Below, in pieces: positions 4,948 through 8,149 of a stretch of DNA of 8,149 nucleotides. The DNA comes from Terriglobales bacterium. GTDB taxonomy: Bacteria > Acidobacteriota > Terriglobia > Terriglobales > Acidobacteriaceae. Every line of letters begins with the position of its first letter. Position 1 is the stretch's first letter. Location of the stretch: assembly GCA_015655365.1 (NCBI GenBank), contig JAATFE010000121.1:1-8149 (forward strand), read 5' to 3'. The notes beneath the pieces are model-generated. The model saw only the letters and a program-made list of their open reading frames with translations. It had not been told where the DNA came from and ran no database searches. Made by a program: the position numbers and the translations under genes.

Positions 4948-6159
4948 TTGAGGTTGAAGACGGGATCGAAATGGATGCTTGCCTTGGTATTGTTCGCATC
5001 GGCTGTCTCAGGCTGGGCTGCCGGGGTGCATACGAATCCACTTAATCGCGACCCGCAGGTGCGCGAGGCCTATGAACACTTCTACAACCTCGACTATCCC
5101 GGCGCCGTGGATCGCTTTGAACGCTTTCATGCCGCCCATCCGGGCGATCCGCAAGGAACCGTACTGCTGCTCGAAGCCGTGCTGTTCCAAGAACTCTACC
5201 GGCAAGATCTGCTCGACACCACTTTTTATGCCAACGACGGCTTTCTCACCGGCCGCCACGCCATCTCCGAGGATCCCAGGGTCCGCGACCGCATCTTTGC
5301 GCTGGCCGACGAAACGGTCCGCGAGGCCGATTGGCGCGTCGGCCACAATTCCAACGATGTCGATGCGCTCTATGCCCGCGGCTGGGCGCGCGCTCTGAAA
5401 TGCACTTACATGGCCATGGTGCAGCGCGGCTACGGCGCAGGCTTCCGCCTCGCCATGAAAGCCAAGGACGACCACATGCGCGTCCTCCAGCTTGATCCGG
5501 ACTATGTCGACGCAAAGCTGGTGGTCGGCGTCTACGAGTATGTGGTTGGAGCGCTGCCCTTGCCCTTCAAGCTGATCATCGGTTTTGCCGGCATCACCGG
5601 GTCCAAGAATCGCGGCCTCGAAATGCTGCGCGACGACGGCAATCGCGGCGCTGTCACCAACATCGAGGCGCGCACGGTGATTGCTCTCTTCCTGCGCCGC
5701 GAGGCCAAGTATCAGGAGGCGGTGCAGGTGGTGCGCAAGCTCAAAAGCCAGTACCCCCACAACTACCTCTTCTGCCTGGAAGAGGCCAACCTGCGCAAGG
5801 ACGCGGGTGAAGGCATGGCCGCGATCACCGCCTACCGGGAGATCCTGGCCGCCAACGCCAAGCCTGGCTACTTCGCCTCGGCGCAGTTGGAATTGGCCCA
5901 CTTTGGCCTGGGCGATGCCCTGCGCGGGCAGCGCCACTTTGCCGAGGCCGCGCAGTCGTACGAACAGGCAGCACTCACACGCAATGTAGGTCTGGAACTG
6001 AAGATCCGGTCGCTGTTGGCAGCAGGCCAATGCCACGACCTGAACGGCGAACGCCAGTTGGCAATGAGGGACTACCAGGAGACGATCGACGCCGGTCCCA
6101 GCACTTCCCGCGCCGACACCGCCCGGAAGCTCCTCCGCAACCCCTACCGCGGGAACTAG
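4948..6159 (+). CDS. Exported TPR-type repeat protein
   Basis: The 403-residue protein has a signal peptide (basic RLKTGSK, hydrophobic WMLALVLFASAVSG, cleavage probably near WAAG, 23-26), so it should act in the periplasm or at the cell surface. The mature part is helical with TPR-like units: REAYEHFYNLDYPGAVDRFE, the stretch around DALYARGWARAL to LQLDPDYVDAK, KYQEAVQVVRKLKSQYPHN, GQRHFAEAAQSYEQA, and a last unit near GERQLAMRDYQETID. TPRs hold protein partners; no enzymatic motif is seen. Partner and process are unknown. No ATG fits the start: TTG at 4948 lies close behind a GAGGGAG site (4938-4944), and a second TTG at 4954 has spacing just as good, while the first ATG (4975) would remove the basic part of the signal peptide. 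It appears monocistronic, with a palindromic element after the stop. Confidence 0.85.
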   Translation: MRLKTGSKWMLALVLFASAVSGWAAGVHTNPLNRDPQVREAYEHFYNLDYPGAVDRFERFHAAHPGDPQGTVLLLEAVLFQELYRQDLLDTTFYANDGFLTGRHAISEDPRVRDRIFALADETVREADWRVGHNSNDVDALYARGWARALKCTYMAMVQRGYGAGFRLAMKAKDDHMRVLQLDPDYVDAKLVVGVYEYVVGALPLPFKLIIGFAGITGSKNRGLEMLRDDGNRGAVTNIEARTVIALFLRREAKYQEAVQVVRKLKSQYPHNYLFCLEEANLRKDAGEGMAAITAYREILAANAKPGYFASAQLELAHFGLGDALRGQRHFAEAAQSYEQAALTRNVGLELKIRSLLAAGQCHDLNGERQLAMRDYQETIDAGPSTSRADTARKLLRNPYRGN

Positions 6160-6179
6160 GTCTTTGACCAACTGATTTT

Positions 6180-6242
6180 GTACCCTGGGTTCGTGAGGTC
6201 CCAGGTCTCAAAAGCGAGACCTGGGGCACCCGGCACTGGTAC
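6180..6242. repeat. Palindromic intergenic element with alternative pairings
   Basis: The core is a perfect 10-bp stem, CCCAGGTCTC (6200-6209) and GAGACCTGGG (6216-6225), around AAAAGC. A second, exclusive pairing is possible between CCTGGG (6184-6189) and CCCAGG (6200-6205). The outer ends GTACC (6180-6184) and GGTAC (6238-6242) are also complementary. No T-tract follows, so it is not a standard terminator. The tail GGGGCACCC gives it the look of a dispersed REP-like repeat; I believe similar palindromes are frequent in Acidobacteriota intergenic regions, but only one copy is in this window. Confidence 0.6.
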
Positions 6243-6337
6243 GAATTCATGCAGTTAAAGACCCAGCGCCAACCCAAGATAGTCCGATGGAACCGCCTTA
6301 GCTCCGCCTCCGTATTCTAAGCTTGGTTGCTGTTCTC

Positions 6338-6343
6338 AAGGAG
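6338..6343 (+). promoter_or_regulatory. Strong ribosome binding site of the PspC/hydrolase pair
   Basis: AAGGAG stands 9 bases before the ATG at 6353 and fixes that start against the in-frame upstream start at 6323. It is probably the main ribosome entry point for both genes, since the second overlaps the first by four bases. Confidence 0.7.
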
Positions 6344-6352
6344 AAATCGATC

Positions 6353-6670
6353 ATGGCCATTTTTTGTCAACGTTGTGGAACCGGATTGCCCCCGACCGCG
6401 CGCTTCTGCTCCAACTGCGGTGCGGTGATTCCTGTCGTGCAGTCCATTCCCGGCAGGCCGCTGGTTCGCCCCCATGTGGGCCGCCAGATCGCCGGCGTTT
6501 GCTTGGCCCTGGCGCAATCCTACGGATGGGATGTCGGCCTGGTTCGCATTTTCACGGTCCTCGGCTTCTGTTTCTCCGGCGGCCTGATCGGCGTGGCCTA
6601 TGTTGCTGGCTGGATCGGCATTCCGGAGGATCAAATTCCGCTGCCAAGGGAGTATCCTCCTAGCATATGA
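6353..6670 (+). CDS. Zinc-ribbon + PspC-domain small membrane protein
   Basis: The 105-residue protein is in two parts. Residues 5-23 are a short zinc ribbon, CQRCG then CSNCG (Cys 5, 8, 19, 22). Residues about 42-91 are a PspC domain: GRQIAGVCLALAQSYGWDVGLVRI, then a hydrophobic segment (about 66-90) ending WIGIPED. PspC in enterobacteria is an inner-membrane partner of the phage-shock (envelope stress) system; stand-alone zinc-ribbon/PspC proteins in other phyla share only the domain, so a membrane-stress role here is by family analogy. The usual C-terminal part of long PspC proteins is absent. The start is set by AAGGAG at 6338-6343. The stop overlaps the hydrolase start (ATGA, 6667-6670), so the two are probably translated together. 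Confidence 0.88.
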   Translation: MAIFCQRCGTGLPPTARFCSNCGAVIPVVQSIPGRPLVRPHVGRQIAGVCLALAQSYGWDVGLVRIFTVLGFCFSGGLIGVAYVAGWIGIPEDQIPLPREYPPSI

Positions 6671-7500
6671 ATGGATTTTTCGAATCCGACGGAGCGAAGC
6701 TTGGCTATCGGGACAGTGGAGCAGGAGTGCCGGTGGTCTTTCTCCATCCCACCCCGCTCGATCGGGATTACTGGCGTCCCGTGGCGGACGATCTGGTTGG
6801 ACTACGCGCCATTGTGCCCGACCTGCGCGGACATGGCCTCTCGGAGCTAGGCAATATCATGCCTGTGGGGGGCTTCGCCCGCGTTCCCGACGCTCCCGTG
6901 CTGACCATGGCGCAACTCGCCAAGGATGTTTTTGCTTTGCTGGACTTCCTTGAGGTGCCGCAGGCAGTCTTTGTCGGCTGCTCGATTGGCGGCTATGTGC
7001 TGCTGGAACTGTGGCGTCAGGCACCTCAGCGGGTACGCGCCCTGGCCTTTGTCTGCTCCAAGCCTCAACCCGACACCGAGGCCAATCAAGGCCGGCGCGC
7101 TGCTACCATCGCCACGCTGCGAAAGGACGGCACGGGGAATATTTTCGACGGCATGGCCCAAAGCCTCACCGGCGCCACCACGCACCAACATCACCCGGAG
7201 ATTGCCAACCAGTTGCGCGCCCGGATGACCGTGACCGCGGAAGCCGCCGTAGCCGTCCAGGCCGGGTTGGCCATGCGGCCCGATTCCCTGCCCACGGTGG
7301 CGACAATCAATGTCCCTGTGCTGGCTATCGCCGGCGGCGAAGACCCTGGTGTGACCCCGGCGGAGATGGGGGTTTTTCGCTCCGTGCCCGGCGGTTGCAC
7401 GTTCCAACTTTTGCCCAATGCCGGACACTTTGCGGCTTACGAGCGGCCTCAAGAAGTGGCCACCCTGATGGCCGACTGGTTGCGTCGAGCCGTAGTCTGA
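6667..7500 (+). CDS. Alpha/beta hydrolase
   Basis: A 277-residue cytoplasmic hydrolase of the alpha/beta fold, with no signal peptide. The catalytic triad is visible: nucleophile Ser106 in GCSIGG (104-109), acid Asp226 in GGEDPG, and His254 in NAGHFA. The oxyanion strand HPTPLD (27-32) and the PDLRGHGLS motif (51-59) are typical of the broad group that includes 3-oxoadipate enol-lactonases, haloperoxidase-like esterases and similar enzymes. An insertion of about 20 residues (60-80) follows that motif. The substrate cannot be told from sequence. The ATG at 6667 shares ATGA with the stop of the PspC gene, so translation is probably coupled; whether that means a shared membrane-related role is inference. 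It ends 17 bases before the stop of the convergent kinase gene, with no terminator between. Confidence 0.9.
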   Translation: MNGFFESDGAKLGYRDSGAGVPVVFLHPTPLDRDYWRPVADDLVGLRAIVPDLRGHGLSELGNIMPVGGFARVPDAPVLTMAQLAKDVFALLDFLEVPQAVFVGCSIGGYVLLELWRQAPQRVRALAFVCSKPQPDTEANQGRRAATIATLRKDGTGNIFDGMAQSLTGATTHQHHPEIANQLRARMTVTAEAAVAVQAGLAMRPDSLPTVATINVPVLAIAGGEDPGVTPAEMGVFRSVPGGCTFQLLPNAGHFAAYERPQEVATLMADWLRRAVV

Positions 7501-7517
7501 AGGCAGCAACAGGAGAA

Positions 7518-8149
7518 CTACGAAACGACCTCGTATTTCGTCGCGGTCGTCATCAGTTCTTCAATCGCCGCCGTTGCCCGAATCCCGCCCCTTGCCCCGG
7601 CGCCCATGCAATTCATTGCTGCCGCGGCACAGGCAAATTCGAGCTGCCGGTCCAGCGGCCATCCTTGCAGTAATCCGTAGATGAATCCCGCGTGGAAGAT
7701 GTCTCCGGCACCCGTGGTGTCGATCACCGGCACCCGAAACGAAGCGCAATGGTGAAGCTGCTTCCCATCCCACGCCAGCACGCCATCCTCGCCCAGCGTC
7801 GCAGCGGTCAGCCTGCATCCAAAGCGAAGCTGCATCCGGCGCAAAGCGCTCTCCAGGTTGTTCTCCGCCATCAGCCGGCAGGGGAAGTCACGGCTCACGA
7901 TCAGGTAGTCGACGTTTTCAATGAGTTCTTCCACGCCAGGATAAAGCTCGTCCAGATCGGCAATCACCGGGATGCCCGCCACGTGCGCCCAACCCGCCGC
8001 TAAAGTGGCCGCCGCCGTGTCGTACCCGTCCACATGCAGTGCCCGTGCATTCACAATCCATTCGCGTTGCAGATCTTCGGGCTTCAGGACCAGGCGCTCA
8101 TCCCGCCGACAAAGCACGGTCCGCTCGCCGCCGTCGTCGACCAGAATCA
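7518..8149 (-). CDS. PfkB-family carbohydrate/nucleoside kinase (N-terminus beyond right edge)
   Basis: The C-terminal 209 residues of an ATP-dependent kinase of the ribokinase/PfkB family, which phosphorylate sugars or nucleosides in the cytoplasm. The hallmark DTTGAGD signature is present (the GAGD codons lie at 7701-7712); its Asp (7701-7703) is the expected catalytic base and the GAG forms the anion hole. It is followed by the usual helix FHAGFIYGLL and by an Ala-rich helix ending AMNCMGA. Upstream are the strand regions ALHVDGY, PVIADLDE and DYLIVSRDF, and an edge segment ILVDDGGERTVL typical of the family lid-side region. The frame stays open to the edge; a GTG at 8117 is internal, not the start. 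The family is usually about 300-330 residues, so about 100 are missing. The substrate cannot be assigned. It converges on the hydrolase gene. Confidence 0.9.
   Translation of the reverse strand, partial: ILVDDGGERTVLCRRDERLVLKPEDLQREWIVNARALHVDGYDTAAATLAAGWAHVAGIPVIADLDELYPGVEELIENVDYLIVSRDFPCRLMAENNLESALRRMQLRFGCRLTAATLGEDGVLAWDGKQLHHCASFRVPVIDTTGAGDIFHAGFIYGLLQGWPLDRQLEFACAAAAMNCMGAGARGGIRATAAIEELMTTATKYEVVS

Noticed and set aside
4694..4951. Plus-strand open frame of 85 codons and minus-strand frame 4708-4914 in the intergenic region
   Set aside because: No convincing ribosome site, basic low-quality composition, and overlap with the likely promoter region of two divergent genes.
5008..6171. 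Minus-strand open frame of 387 codons opposite the TPR gene
   Set aside because: Valine/glycine-rich antisense shadow; the plus strand encodes a clear signal peptide and TPR units.
6200..6225. Intrinsic terminator for the TPR gene
   Set aside because: The stem is perfect but there is no T-tract after either arm; better described as a palindromic repeat.

Overview
This is an 8.1 kb stretch of GC-rich bacterial chromosome (roughly 60% G+C by eye) with closely packed genes on both strands. There is no sign of phage, plasmid, insertion sequence, CRISPR array, tRNA or rRNA. The overall look fits a soil Acidobacteriota (Terriglobia-like) genome: signal-peptide TPR protein, zinc-ribbon/PspC mini-protein, conserved unknowns, and an intergenic palindrome ending GGGGCACCC. 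That placement is an inference from style, not a proof.

Layout, left to right. (1) At 1-150 on the minus strand is the 5' end of a protein gene running off the left edge; its frame continues upstream to an ATG at 201 but is interrupted by a TAA at 181-183. (2) At 353-1300 (+) is a two-domain universal stress protein, preceded by two adjacent perfect palindromes, one of which has CRP/FNR-type GTGA-N6-TCAC symmetry. (3) At 1540-2844 (+) is a membrane-anchored or exported protein of unknown function with a proline-rich tail; its Shine-Dalgarno and start codon lie inside a perfect inverted repeat. (4) At 2992-3171 (+) is a 59-residue zinc-ribbon protein, followed by a strong bidirectional intrinsic terminator at 3191-3229. 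(5) At 3325-4609 (-) are two genes that look like an operon: a conserved unknown of 153 residues and then pyrF (orotidine 5'-phosphate decarboxylase). (6) A 338-base divergent intergenic region follows. (7) At 4948-6159 (+) is an exported TPR-type repeat protein, followed by a palindromic intergenic element at about 6180-6242. (8) At 6353-7500 (+) is a translationally coupled pair (ATGA overlap): a zinc-ribbon + PspC small membrane protein and an alpha/beta hydrolase. (9) At 7518-8149 (-), convergent with the hydrolase, is the C-terminal two thirds of a PfkB-family sugar or nucleoside kinase cut by the right edge.

The genes do not form one pathway. The coherent sub-units are the minus-strand unknown-pyrF pair (pyrimidine synthesis plus an unknown partner), the PspC/hydrolase pair, and the stress protein under probable CRP/FNR-type control. 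No clearly new multi-gene system is visible. The points most worth a second look are the operator pair upstream of the stress gene, the start-codon hairpin of the 434-residue unknown, the in-frame stop in the leftmost gene, and the palindromic element at 6180-6242.
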